Positions 33,445 through 44,599 of a stretch of DNA of 64,000 nt are shown here, one piece after another. A program made the position numbers and the translations under genes. The notes under the pieces are model-generated. The model saw only the letters and a program-made list of their open reading frames with translations, searched no databases and was not told the DNA's origin. Where the stretch lies: assembly GCA_936440205.1 (NCBI GenBank), contig OW387148.1, positions 682,001-746,000 on the forward strand. The letters run 5' to 3'. This stretch comes from Lepidonotus clava (lineage: Eukaryota; Annelida; Polychaeta; Phyllodocida; Polynoidae). The number at the start of each line of letters is the position of its first letter. The first letter of the stretch is position 1.

Positions 33445-33616
33445 GGCTGTCCATAAACAATTCTGTTTCTGGTCAAATGGCCGGGTGGGGAATTTTATTT
33501 TTATCACTTTTCACAAAAAGTAAAAGAAAAGAAAAATAAATAAATTGGAAAAAAAAAATCCCGGCTGCCCTTAATTTACCCGGTGGACATGAAATAGAAC
33601 TGTTTTAAGGACAGCC
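33445..33616. mobile_element. MITE, GGCYGTCC family, copy 2
   Basis: The ends GGCTGTCCATAAACAATTCT and AGAACTGTTTTAAGGACAGCC are inverted, with mismatches. The flanking triplets TCA and TCG are an imperfect 3-bp duplication. Internal GGCCGGGTGGGG/ACCCGGTGGAC blocks are shared with the 36322 copy. Confidence 0.7.
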
Positions 33617-33942
33617 TCGGGTAACCCAACCTACCTTAAAGTTTGGCCCACCCTAACCTAAAATCCAATAGAACTGACCAAAGGAACATGGAACAGCTTG
33701 TAGATGCCAGAATTTGTTCAGTTTGAGAGAATCTAAGAGTACATTTGTACTAATATTTCTATTTCCAAGAGTGCCTGGGTCCATGTGTGTAAGTTAAAAA
33801 AAGAGCACAAGAAAAACATTAAATCGACATATCTACCCTAATTTTTTCGACCTGTTACCTGAGCACAACTTTTTTTGTTGTTGTTGACTAATTTGATCAA
33901 TTATTCAACTGATACATGAAAAGTGACACAAAAGTAAATATG

Positions 33943-34099
33943 CAGGCTAGGAAAATTCAGCCAAAATTCTCGTCAGAAGACGACCAGTAGCAACATTCCG
34001 GTCGTCCTCGTAAACTTTTAGGTTGTCCACATTATAGATGAATTCCTAATTTGTTAGCCACTTATCAAAATAGGCAGAAACAGATTTTCCTAGCCTGGG
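33943..34099. mobile_element. 157-bp MITE with 9-bp target duplication
   Basis: The left end CAGGCTAGGAAAATTCAG and right CAGATTTTCCTAGCCTG are inverted. GTAAATATG (9 bp) is repeated exactly at both flanks. A truncated relative with the same GGCTAGGAAAATCTG start lies near 35317. Confidence 0.75.
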
Positions 34100-34346
34100 G
34101 TAAATATGAGATGAAAGTAGGTGATACTCAAAATAACAAAAAAGTAACTGACACGAAAATAGGTAATACTTGAAATATGAATCAAAAGTATGTAAGTTCA
34201 AGTGCCCCACATTATCAACTGTCTAAAACAACACAACCTATAGTATTCCACAACTATTATAATGTTCTGCTCATGTGATCCATTTAAACCAATCAGCTGT
34301 TCGATACTTCTTGAAAGGCCTATACCGCACTCGGGAGTTTATATTT

Positions 34347-34370
34347 GCGCATGCGTGTTCCTTTCCCGCC
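34347..34370 (-). promoter_or_regulatory. Candidate MIS12 promoter: NRF1 and E2F sites
   Basis: GCGCATGCGT (34347-34356) is a perfect NRF1 palindrome. TTTCCCGCC (34362-34370) is an E2F consensus. They sit 6 bp apart in a short CpG-bearing patch 1.7 kb upstream of the MIS12 ATG. The acceptor-like CTTCCAG just before the ATG implies a 5' non-coding exon upstream, which would start near here. E2F control is typical of kinetochore genes. No transcript data, so the link is inferred. Confidence 0.45.
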
Positions 34371-34966
34371 ATAACATCATGATGGTGATCCATACTTGAA
34401 GTTGAACCCAGAGACAAGCTCAATGGTATTAGTTGCTTTACTACCAACTGACCTGAGGACGACCCCAGTTGAAAGTGGTTCCGAGCTGGTGTTTGAGGCT
34501 TACATATTAGTTCAGAAACTCAGTACCTCAATCACAAATGGGGGCCTTGTGTGAGCTGTGGTCGAGTGTAAGGCAACGCGACCACCTTGGGTTGGGGGCC
34601 TTCCATTAAGTATGTACGCACCATTCAAGGGCGGGGGAGGGGGGTCTGAGATTTTTTAAATATGCGTACATTCTACATGTACTTGGAGTAACTTGAAATC
34701 TCAAATATCACGAAAGGTACAAAAATGTTCAGGATAACACAAAACTCAGGGTTTATGGGGTAAACACAGGATTTATATTAGGGATTTGGCATATGATATG
34801 TAATAGCCAATCGGCGTTCACATGTAGCCTAAAAAAGGCGTACCTTTACTAGAAAATAAACCAGTGTCCTTCAAGGCACTGAACTCTGAACATCTGATTC
34901 GTTGTCTTATGCTTGAGAAATAGATTAATAGATCTATGGCTAGCATGAGTACATAAGGATGGGTCC

Positions 34967-35133
34967 CAGTGGCGGATTTAGTAGGGGGGGGGGCAGGGGG
35001 CACACCCCCCCCTATTTTTGGCAAAATATTGATTTTTAATGTAAAACTCCCACACCCAGAGGGTCCGGTGGAAAAATTTTCAATAGGGCGCCCCCCCCCC
35101 CCCCCCTTTTGAAAATCTCTGGATCCGCCCCTT
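34967..35133. mobile_element. hAT-like MITE, CAGTGGCGGATTTAG family, copy 2
   Basis: The left end CAGTGGCGGATTTAG and a slightly altered right end GGATCCGCCCCTT. GGTCC flanks both (5 bp). It has the same opposed G/C tracts and TTTTTAATGTAAAACTC core as the copy at 15705. Confidence 0.85.
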
Positions 35134-36121
35134 GGTCCTGAACTCGACACAGAGATCCTAAGGCGACTCAAGCACCTTCCGACCTGAGGGCTACCTGGAC
35201 TTGAGGGGCCCAGAAAGGTGCCTTGAGGGCAGCCATGAGACAACCTTATTTTCTATCATTAAAGTCATTTTAAAAGTGGCATATTAACAGCCGTATTGCA
35301 CATACCGAAAAAGGCTAGGAAAATCTGCATGTCCGTGTGTCCTTGACGACCAGAAAATGCCTGTGGACAACCAGAAAATGATTTATGGTCGTCCTCATGA
35401 CGACCAGATATTCTGGATTATTCACTAAAATATTTAGCTGTATAAAAATTTACCAACGCTTTTGTAAATTTTATCGGCAGGGCCGCCGACTGTATATGGG
35501 CAGTACCGAAAGTGTATCAGTTACAAATTGGCAGCCCATTATTGGTATGTGTCGTGTTGTTCGGTGCTTATGCTAAAATGTTATTTGTTCCTTGGGATAC
35601 AAGCTCATAACATTAATCACTGTTATCATTATACAGCACATTGATACTGCTATAATATAACGAGAACTTCGCCTATTCACATCATTTACAAAAAATAGTT
35701 CTTACGTCACGCTAAAAGTAATTATGAGTAACATGACTAACCTGTGACTAACCCCTGTACCCCTTTACCCTCTTCACCCCCTTACCCCCATACTATAGTA
35801 TAGGCATCCGACATGGCTGTGGTCAGTCCTGGCTACAGGTTCCACCTGCTTCCACATGGCTGCCTGCACTGCAGGTCAGTCTGTTAATCCGTTTGTTTAC
35901 CTGATGTCAAGGACACTCTCACCTGTCATGATAGTCTTGCCTAATACATTTACTTAGACCTACTACCATTAGGCCAACTGTAATCAGTAGCACTTGGGCA
36001 AAACTAAAATATACGAGGGACCTTCACAATTCTAGTAAACAGGAAATGAGGTGTTCTTAGCCACAACTTTGAGGTCCCCTGTCATTGAAACCAATGGTAC
36101 ACCCAGACCAACTCCATATCT

Positions 36122-36222
36122 GAGCATAACCTAACGGTCCTTTATGACATTTGTACCGTTTAACCCTGCTCAGAATGAGCATAACCTTTATGACCTTTGT
36201 ACCGTTTAACCCTGCTCAGAAT
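36122..36222. repeat. Tandem duplication of about 50 bp
   Basis: Two adjacent units run from GAGCATAACC to TTTAACCCTGCTCAGAAT; the second lacks a 9-bp CTAACGGTC-type stretch. Confidence 0.85.
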
Positions 36223-36321
36223 AATAAAATAGATATGTTGTTTATATTCTATTTCGGTCCTTTAAATGATTAAAACTTGATTATTTCATGTCAAAACCAG
36301 CAATACATCTACATCAGATTA

Positions 36322-36518
36322 GGCCGTCCTAAAAAAAAATTCTGTTTCCGGTCCAGCGGGTGGGGTTAAAAAAGACGACCGCGATTTTTTTAATATTTTT
36401 TTTTGTTTGTAAGGGTATAACGTGGAATTTTTGAAAAATGAAAAAAAATCGTCCCACCCGGCCCTAAAATACTCACCTGGCCGGTCGACCGGAAACAGAA
36501 TTTTTTTTAAGGATGGCC
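36322..36518. mobile_element. MITE, GGCYGTCC family, copy 3, inserted in X
   Basis: The ends GGCCGTCCTAAAAAAAAATT and AATTTTTTTTAAGGATGGCC are inverted, extended by CTGTTTCCGGTC/GACCGGAAACAG. TTA at the left and TTC at the right flank it. The uninterrupted X copy reads AGATTATAGAGG at this point (near 5993), which confirms the insertion. Confidence 0.85.
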
Positions 36519-36607
36519 TTCTAGAAGAAAACAGGTCAGTGAAACCAGACCCCTGTCAAAATTCAATAAATTTCTAATGTTTTAACAAAATTTATATTGG
36601 ATATAGA

Positions 36608-37714
36608 AGGAGTAGAGGAGCCAGTTTCCGCGCATTAAGGGCAAGAAATTAAGTTTTAACAAAATATTTAAAGAAAAAATTAATCAATTTAATATTTTTT
36701 CTTCTATATGAAGGGGAATGACGTCTATGAACAATCATAATTAAAAAAAATAAAGTTTGAAAATATTTTTGCAATATCTTAAGGTTTTACTTTCACAAGT
36801 TAATTCTTCAGTTTCCGCGCCCCTGGAGCCTATTTCCGCGCATTTTGGTGTCAGTTTCCGCGCATTTATGCATATTTGAGGTGTAAAATTAGTAAAATTC
36901 GCAATAGGAAGAAAAAATCATACAAGGAGCATGAGAAAAAGATTATCTTTTGATTTCTGTTATACAAAATATTTTGACCTCCTACTGATTTGCGATTTTG
37001 CATACTAGAAATGCTATGTTGTTTTGCAAAATCTAAACAACAGATTTACGAAAAAAGGAAAGAACTACGCATATTTTGTGCATTTTCAATAAATGATAAA
37101 GGGATTAATTCGCCTAAGTAAAAGACATACAAACAATTTGCAATGAAGATTTGGTTGATATTATTTTAGGGAAGTGTCTTCAAAATAATATCTAAGCATG
37201 TTTGAAAAAAAAATCCATGTTTTTTCCAGAAAAAATAGTTGGAAAATTCAGAAAATTCGGAAAAATACATGAAAAATGCGCGGAAACTAGTGACTGTCTA
37301 ATTTATTGTCATTAATTTCCGCGCAGGGGCCTATTTTCTATATTAGGCAAGACATTTTATGTTTATGACATCAGAATAATCGTATATCACTTTAAATTAA
37401 TATCTATGGTATTTTTTTAAGGAATATTATATTTTTTCCTGAAGAAAATGATCTTATGATCCTTATTTCAAAAATATGAACTTTTTAAGGATCCCGACAT
37501 TTTCCTTAATAATAAAGACATTGAAACATATTTTTGGCCTTAGAATACATAAATCTATATGAAACATCATTAAAAATGATAAATTCATTGCATAACATTA
37601 TTTCAGGTCTGGCATCTAAAAAATAGCATATTTGATACATGTAGAAAAATGCGTCCATAAAATGCGAAAATGCACAGAAACTAGAGATGCGCGGAAACTG
37701 GCTCCTCTACTCCT
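36608..37714. mobile_element. 1.1-kb MITE with seven TTTCCGCGC motifs, inserted in X
   Basis: The ends AGGAGTAGAGGAGCCAGTTT and AAACTGGCTCCTCTACTCCT are perfect inverted repeats, continuing into CCGCGCAT. The interior is very AT-rich except for TTTCCGCGC at 36625, 36812, 36833, 36855 and 37316 and its complement at 37278 and 37689. No open frame. No clear target duplication. I do not recognise the family. Confidence 0.8.
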
Positions 37715-37832
37715 GCATTTTGGCATATTATGAGCAGGGGTCATAATCTTAACATACCTGGTATTATTTTATTCTTTTACTAAGTTTTAGATTTTTTCAG
37801 GCAATTGATTAATTGATAGAAGAGTTTGAAGT

Positions 37833-38917
37833 CAGGGTTCCCACGGACTTGGAAGAATCAAATTCCATGACTTTTCCATGACTTTTCCATGACCAATTCT
37901 GATTTTCCAGGTTGACTTTCCAAGGTTTAAACAATTAGAACCATTATAAAAATGATATAATTAACGGCCTCCCATCACCCCTATAACCATCCTATACACA
38001 CCAGAATATGTGACGATTCAATGAGTGCAAGTGCTTTCCAGGAAAGATCCAAATACCTATGGAAGTAAGGCAAGTTATACTTGTTGTCTCTTCTAATATC
38101 AAGAAAATAGTAGGGGTACATCTTAAAATTGGGTTTATCATTGAAAAAATCTGAATTAAAAGTCTGAAAAACTGTAATAACATGTATTATTGAGAATGAT
38201 GCCTATTTAAGACCAGAAAGTCTTGAATACAAGACCCTGTGATGTTTTGATACTTTTTCTACAAAGTGATGATGGAAAAACAATGATTAACTGGTAAAAA
38301 AAAACATTATTTTATTCTTTTGAGACCTGAAAAATCTTATGAATGGGGTTTCCTGCGACCCATTGGAGGGATAAAATTAAGTCAAAAGTTAAGGTGCATC
38401 TTATAATTCTCCCTACCAAAGATTTTGTGAGCTTTGACTGCAGTTTAGCCCAAAAACCCTGCTCCTAAGATGCACATTGCCCAGCCCAAAATCAGCCTAC
38501 TATCAATCATGCCAGTGGCCAGATCCCATCCTGGAGAAGTATAACTTGAACCCTCCTTAGGCTGAGTTAGGCACAGATTTAGGGGGGGGGGCATGCCAGG
38601 TGCACACCCCCCTATTTTGGTCCACATAATAATTTTTTTAATGTAAAATTGAAGTGCCCGGAGGGCGCAGAAGTCTTTTTTTCTTTACTGTAGCATGCCA
38701 CCCCTTTTTCAAATTCTTGGATCCGTCACTCTTAGCAGATGCTACGTAGTTCACATTCCTATGATACATTTGAATATTTTTATCACTCAAGCTGATTTTC
38801 CATGACTCAGGTCAAAATTCCATGACTCTTGGTCAAATTTTCAAATTCCATGACTTTTCCATGACTTTCCATGACCACCTTCATTTTCCAGGTTTTCCAG
38901 GTTGTGTGGGAACCCTG
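37833..38917. mobile_element. 1.09-kb hAT-like MITE, CAGGGTTCCCAC ends, inserted in X
   Basis: The ends CAGGGTTCCCAC and GTGGGAACCCTG are inverted, followed on each side by repeated TCCATGACTTTTCCATGAC. GAAGT flanks both ends (5-bp duplication). The uninterrupted X copy at about 5822-5832 shows the empty site. It contains a further MITE (38572-38731). Confidence 0.9.
38572..38731. mobile_element. hAT-like MITE, CAGTGGCGGATTTAG family, copy 3, nested
   Basis: The termini are degraded (CACAGATTTAGG at left, GGATCCGTCACT at right). The G-tract, CACACCCCCCTATTTTGG and TTTTTTTAATGTAAAATTG core match the other two copies. Flanks TTAGG and TTAGC form an imperfect 5-bp duplication. It lies inside the 37833-38917 MITE. 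Confidence 0.75.
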
Positions 38918-39013
38918 GAAGTAAACAGGTTCGCGCAAGGCATTATGGGCTACCTCTGCTAGGCGAATGTCCACCACTGCACAACACTCCCCTTCCCTTG
39001 AGGCTTGACTGTG

Positions 39014-39284
39014 CAGGGGTGGACATAAGTCTAAAAATCCGGGGGGCCAGTCGGGCCCCCACCTTTCCAAATCTAGGGGCCTGCACCAAAATCTAGGGGC
39101 CCTCACATATGTATAATCAGATTGTCTTTGAAAACATTATGTTTTATTGCAAAATATATAGAAATCTGTAATTGTTATCCAAGATTTTCTAGGGGCCAGT
39201 CGGGCCCCTTGGCCAGCAAATCTAGGGGCCCGACCTGTTTTTAAGGGCCTCGGGCCCCCGGGCCCGTGGTTCAGTCCACCCCTG
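39014..39284. mobile_element. 271-bp hAT-like MITE, CAGGGGTGGAC ends
   Basis: The ends CAGGGGTGGAC and GTCCACCCCTG are perfect inverted repeats, and CTGTG flanks both (5 bp). The interior has repeated TCTAGGGGCC and GCCAGTCGGGCCCC units. A left-truncated relative lies at 47070-47195. Confidence 0.9.
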
Positions 39285-39364
39285 CTGTGACTTGTCATCT
39301 GTGACTGTGAGTGTGAGTACGCATACTCCCCCGTCGCTTCGGATTCCAAATGTAATGATTACAC

Positions 39365-39598
39365 CACTCTGCAACTTCGAAGCTCGCTAACTGCGAATCA
39401 TCTCTGCACTGTAGCGACCACTGGGTCCGGCCCCGACTAGTCGTAGCCAATCAGCGAAAACCGCGGACTATTTATAGACTACAGCCTCAGTAGAGCGCGT
39501 AGGAATAATAGCCACGGGTGGCGAGTTTTCTCCCTACATAGCAGAGAGTACTCTCACGGACTATATTCCCGGCGCGGAGGTGCGAAGGTTGCAGAGTG
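39365..39598. mobile_element. 234-bp MITE with 9-bp target duplication, copy 1
   Basis: The ends CACTCTGCAACTTCG and CGAAGGTTGCAGAGTG are inverted. TGATTACAC (9 bp) repeats exactly at both flanks. The body, including GCACTGTAGCGACCACTGGG, ACTATTTATAG and TTTTCTCCCTACATAGCAGA, is about 80% like 51684-51918. A 9-bp duplication suggests a Mutator-like element. It lies just 58 bp from the Ngaro-like element. Confidence 0.9.
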
Positions 39599-39656
39599 TG
39601 ATTACACAGGAATCTGAAGCGAGAAAGGAGTTTGTGTGAGTACGTTGTTCGACCTC

Positions 39657-39849
39657 CATTACTAGAAACCACCTTTCATTAACACAATAATATATATATA
39701 TGGTAAAAGAGTAAATGAGTAGATATAAGGCGAGCTTGGGCACTTGTAATTTTATTACAATTAAAATTATTAAGATACTGCTAAAAGCGAGTATTTGATA
39801 ATAGAGTGTTGAATTGATAATAACATTTGATAAAATAATAAATAAGTGC
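39657..39849 (-). repeat. Ngaro-like split repeat B2
   Basis: 193 bp, matching 40091-40283 at all but about one position. Outer end of the element. Confidence 0.92.
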
Positions 39850-39891
39850 ACAATAAGATTGAATAAATAATTGACAGGAGAGGGTGGGTGG

Positions 39892-40090
39892 GTAAAATAT
39901 ATATAAGTGCTGCGTGTAAGAGGAGCAGCGTCGGAATGAAAATCCGCGGGTAAGACCCGGAAGTTGTGTCTGTTTCCAGGAAGTCATATCGTAACCAAGG
40001 GAGAGGGGTGTCCCATGGAAGTTGTGTCCTGTGAATTGAGGGTATGTGCCTGTAGGTGGCAGCAATGTCCCGCGATTAAAATAGCCTACA
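39892..40090 (-). repeat. Ngaro-like split repeat A2
   Basis: 199 bp, matching A1 at 44600-44825 from GTAAAATATATATAAGTGCT to ATTAAAATAGCCTACA. Includes CCTGTAGGTGGCAGC. Confidence 0.92.
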
Positions 40091-40283
40091 CATTACTAGA
40101 AACCACCTTTCATTAACACAATAATATATATATATGGTAAAAGAGTAAATGAGTAGATATAAGGCAAGCTTGGGCACTTGTAATTTTATTACAATTAAAA
40201 TTATTAAGATACTGCTAAAAGCGAGTATTTGATAATAGAGTGTTGAATTGATAATAACATTTGATAAAATAATAAATAAGTGC
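40091..40283 (-). repeat. Ngaro-like split repeat B1
   Basis: Internal copy of B, joined directly to A2 as expected of this layout. Confidence 0.92.
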
Positions 40284-40323
40284 CAAGATGCCAAAATGTT
40301 ATTAAATAGGTGGTGTGAAATAG

Positions 40324-41124
40324 CTAAAATCGGAGTGTGGCAGATAAGAGACGTGCCACCTCCAAGTCCTCTTTCTTGTGAAGATACGCCCTATAGGCGT
40401 CGCTGGCCCACCCTCCAAAATGTTGGACCTGGCGGTCAGTATGGCCCATGTTAAACGCTGTAGTGACTGCCGACTTTCTGAGTGCATGTAGCGTAAACTC
40501 CTTTGGGGACTGTCCAATGGCCGTCAATGCTGCCTTCCATTGTGCCCTTATGTACGAAGCGGGTATTGGTCTGACTGACCCGTGAAACACCAGCATAGGC
40601 TGAGTCTGAGACACGGTTGGGGCCTCGACGAGGTACGCCCTCAATGTTCTTATCAGGCAGGCCTCCGGATCCGCAGCTGGGAAGATGGTAACCTTCCTGA
40701 CCTGGTCGTATCGTTGTAGGTTCTTTGCCGATTTTATGGTCAACACCAGTCTTTCGTCGGTAAGGTCGGCATCGTTCCTTGTGAGATGCTTTTGTGGATC
40801 GAAAGCCGCCACCGACTGTGGTACGACTTCCGATTGTCTCATAGCTCCGTAATACATCATCAGGATAGCCGTTTTGACCGCCAGATAGTCCTTTGTCCGC
40901 GGAATTGCTGCGACGGCTGCGACTACCATGTTGGTCGGGATGGGTGGCTTGTCCCTCTTTACATAATCCTTCCTGCGCATGGTTGCCTCCAGCGCCCAGG
41001 TTACCCTTGGGTGGTTTGCTACCGGAGGGAGCCCGGCCATGAGTAGGTGTGTCCGTATATGACCGATGTGATTTTTCACTGTGGGCGGAGCCAACGCTGC
41101 ATTGTTGAGAACCTCCACGTACAT
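40324..41124 (-). CDS. Tyrosine recombinase region of the Ngaro-like element
   Basis: The region carries the phage-integrase family signature: an Arg in YYGAMRQSE, the HxxR box in HALRKS and a downstream Tyr in SDAYRAYLH. In this family the enzyme integrates a circular cDNA. Fossil-element part, listed for completeness. Confidence 0.85.
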   Translation of the reverse strand: MYVEVLNNAALAPPTVKNHIGHIRTHLLMAGLPPVANHPRVTWALEATMRRKDYVKRDKPPIPTNMVVAAVAAIPRTKDYLAVKTAILMMYYGAMRQSEVVPQSVAAFDPQKHLTRNDADLTDERLVLTIKSAKNLQRYDQVRKVTIFPAADPEACLIRTLRAYLVEAPTVSQTQPMLVFHGSVRPIPASYIRAQWKAALTAIGQSPKEFTLHALRKSAVTTAFNMGHTDRQVQHFGGWASDAYRAYLHKKEDLEVARLLSATLRF

Positions 41125-41309
41125 GCAGATATGGTAGTGCTGCAGTCTGTCCGGGTGAATGTTGTTCCGATAACAGAACTGAAGAAAAGCCGAGATTGCT
41201 GACGCCCTGTTCGCGTTGGTCCCCGGTGCCCTCGCCTTCTCCTGTCGTTGCTGTGCCTGGATCGCCAGGCGCTGGAGTTCCTGACCTGCACAACAGATTT
41301 ACAAGGGTT

Positions 41310-43252
41310 AGCGGATAAAGGCAGGGGAGTATCCACGACAAGGCTTGGTGATGGACCATCGCGGCGGCACGCCTGGCCTGCGTCAGGGACACAGGGGCAC
41401 GGCTAAGTGCATCCGCGAGTCCATTCAACCTTCCTGGAATATGTTCATAGATTATGGACACTTGGAAAAGTGCCTGGACCATCCAGGCCGCTCGCGCAGC
41501 CTCCAGCAGGACACGGTTCCTACCCCTTCCCGACTGGAGGACTTGCACCGCGGCCATGTTGTCGCAATAAACCACAATTGTCTTTCCCCTGTCAGAGTCA
41601 CCAATAAATGTGTTGAGAGCCACGGCCACATTTATGGCCTCGAGCTCGGTGATATTTGCCACTGGATCGAGGGGGTGGGCCACACGACATGCATACACTG
41701 ATTTATCGCTAGCGCCGCCGATGCCAGTGAGGCACGCGTCGACCAGTAGTGAGCGGGAGACACTTGTCTGTGGAAATATAGCCACACCATTCCACTGTTG
41801 GGAAAAAGATCGAAACCACAAGAGGTCCGCCCTCATGTCCCAATCTATGTTGATGTATGTATTGTCGGTATGTCTCATGGCCTCCAGAAGGCGAGACACA
41901 AACAAACGCGCAGGGCGTATGCACTTTGCCACGTGCAGAAGGCGGCCTATCAGGGACTGGAGTTGCTTGCGAGTGATCGTGTTCCGCTGTAGCACCTCGT
42001 CCACTGTGGACAGAACCGCCCTCAACTTGTCATCTGGTATAGTTAGGGTACCTTCCGCGGCATCTATGAAAATGCCAAGCCACTTGACGGCCCTAGCGGG
42101 AGGCTGGGCCTTTTTAATGGCCTCGGGCAATCCCAGTTCTCTGAGGAGTCCCCTGACGATGTCGTATTGCTGTGTGGCCTCTTCCAGCGATGGGGCGACG
42201 ACTACGATATCGTCTAAGTACATAAGAGCTTGTACACCTTTGCTGTCCAGTATCTTCACGACCGCCTCTGCCACCCGCTGCATATGACCGCTGCTCGCCC
42301 GTGCGCCAAAGGGCATGGTGACGTCCAGGTAAAAGTCCTCACCCCATCGGATGGCGAGCAGCGGCCAGTCCAGGGGGCAGGACCGGAAGTTTTTATATGC
42401 TCGGGACACGTCGACCGTGAAGAGGTGCGCGTCTTTTCCCTGTTGCTGTATGCGTTGGACAACCAAGTCTATGGACGGGAGGCAGTGAGTATGCTGTTGT
42501 CCCATCACCGTGTGTTTCTTGATGTACGCGTTGACAGACGTCTCAGTCGGGAAAGTAAGGTCTGTGATTATTCTCCTATCGTCGTATGACGCCTTTTGCC
42601 TCGTCATAAGGGGTGAGACATGACACCAGTTACTAAAAGGTGGTTTATCAAAGGGGCCTATGAGGCCGCCTAGACGCATCTCCTTCTCTATAAAGCTATC
42701 GACCTGACTCGGAAAATCTCGGGCACTAGGGTGATTGTTCACACTTATGGTGTCTGAAACCGGGCCCATGTATCCCATTGGAAAACCGTAACGGATACAT
42801 CCCAACAGGTGATCATCGACCCCTTCCAGATATCTATCCCACGCTTCCATGTTAAGATCATTATGAACTGGTATCCTGGCCGACAACACATTTGGCAGGC
42901 CGGTAGCACGAACAACATCATAGACATGGGCATAACGTGAGTACTCGGGCGATAATGCAGGGGCCCGCCAACATCTGACACGATGGGCCGCGAAGACTTT
43001 GGGTGAAATGTCATCATAACACTGAAGCCTCTCGTCTTCACAGACCTCACGAATGTATCTAAAATCTACTACTCGCTCACCTGGTTGATCAGCACGGGGA
43101 GGGTATGGGCGGATAGAGGCTGGGGGACCACGGTCTTGGATGCGTGCCTCAGCAATGGCGTAACCGGAAGCACTAGATTTGCTCCGCGGAGCTGCTGGTT
43201 GTTTACAAACATCCTGGTCCACGTGGGTACGCCTGTGTCCACCACACTCCAC
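41310..43252 (-). CDS. Reverse transcriptase and RNase H region of the Ngaro-like element
   Basis: RT motifs visible include TVDVSRAYKNF, MPFGARASSGH and the catalytic YLDDIVVVAP. RNase H follows, with VDACLTGIGGA, ELEAINVAVAL, YCDNMAAV and a C-terminal LNGLADALSR. The arrangement is that of DIRS-order elements. The boundaries are approximate. Confidence 0.85.
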
Positions 43253-43260
43253 CGTGCGGT

Positions 43261-44522
43261 CTAGGCGTTTTTTGCAGTCGTCTGCGTACTTGCTTGTTGC
43301 TGTTGGGCAGGTTGGGAGTACTGGTGCACGTACGGAGCTGGCTGCCTCTGCCTTCCGCCCATATGTGGGTGCTGGAAACCAGGATGAAACTGGGCCTGAG
43401 ACGGCTGTTGGTGTGCGTGTTGAGCGCCGTTTACAATACTCATGTGACGGTCGCGGCGTTTACAGTCCGCCAGCGGATGCTCACATCTCCCCGTACCTGT
43501 CGCGATACAATACATACAGTAGTGAAGGAATTTTGTGGCCCCGTCGGAGTGGTGCTTTCCTTTCCCTCCGTGGGGGCAGGACTTGGAGGAAAACTCCGGG
43601 CAGACCACCTCCCTGACCTTTGAATGTGACTCCTCCTCACCGACTGTATGCGGCGTCGGGTCAGCTGCCCTGGCAGAAAGTGACAGACGAAATCTGTCAT
43701 TTTGGATGCGCTGGTCGTCGTTCCAAGTGTACACCCCTCGCTCGACCGAATCGAAGACGTGGTTCGTCCACCTCCTGACGTCCGGCCATCTGGCAACAGA
43801 TGCGTCCTGACACACGTCTCTCAGGTGAGATAACTGAGACAACAAGTCCGGATTCTCTCCCTGCCTATGATCCGTCAGCCTAGAAAGGAAGGAAGTCACA
43901 TATTCAGCGTGTGACATCGCCCCCCTCGACTCCAGTTTCTTCCTAAGTGGCTGGCCGGAGAGTTTATCCATGTACATATATGGCTTAGAGATAACATTAT
44001 TCAAAAGCAAATCTCCCACCATATTCTTACCATCCTGTTGGGGAATACTGTAAGTTTCCCTGTCCATGTAGGTGTCGACAAAAGCCACCCTATCCTGGCG
44101 GTCAAGACGGCGAGTCCCAGGCTGCTCGTGGCGGTAAGGTGCGGGCCGGTCGCGTGACAGTGACAACGGCTGCGCCGGCTGGATTAACACCGGTGGGGCC
44201 GCCTGGGCCCCTTGGGTTGACGGCGTCTGCGTGGTCGGTGTCCGGTTCTCAGCGGCTGCACACAGTCTATCTTCTTAAACATTAGTGACAGCCCGCGTTC
44301 AATAGCCTCCACCCTCTCGTGGGTGACCGAAGAATCCACGTACCCCCTGGTTGACTCCAAGTCGTCATTTTCATTATCGGCCGACGGCTGCTGTGAAGAC
44401 ATCTCCGGCAGGCTATTAATCGCCTGGTCCAGTGCCCGAAAGCGGCTCGCCATTATGGAACGTTCCAAATCCGACTGTAAAGGGGCCGTACACGAGTCCA
44501 AAACCCTTCCGTAACTCTCCAT
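43261..44522 (-). CDS. Gag-like region of the Ngaro-like element
   Basis: First coding region after repeat A1, in the place of Gag in Ngaro-like elements. It has a Gln/His/Pro-rich tail and a Cys/His-rich patch (HYCMYCIATGTGRCEHPLADC) resembling a metal-binding knuckle. Assignment is by position and composition. Confidence 0.55.
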
Positions 44523-44599
44523 TTGTCTGAAGTTCTTCTACCAGGTACTACGTTCCCCGGCGTTAGAACTACAACGTAAATTTGAGAGTATAAGAGAGA

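Larger units (their letters stand above)
36223..38968. mobile_element. Element X, copy 2, split into four blocks by later insertions
   Basis: Blocks 36223-36321, 36519-36607, 37715-37832 and 38918-38968 align in order, reverse complemented, with 5772-6236. The right end TACCTCTGCTAGGCGAAT is the element's inverted terminal repeat. The gaps are filled by three independent MITEs, one of which carries a fourth. The left terminus is lost or diverged. Confidence 0.75.

Noticed and set aside
41345-43623. Many plus-strand open frames across the Ngaro-like element
   Set aside because: Shadows of the minus-strand coding regions.
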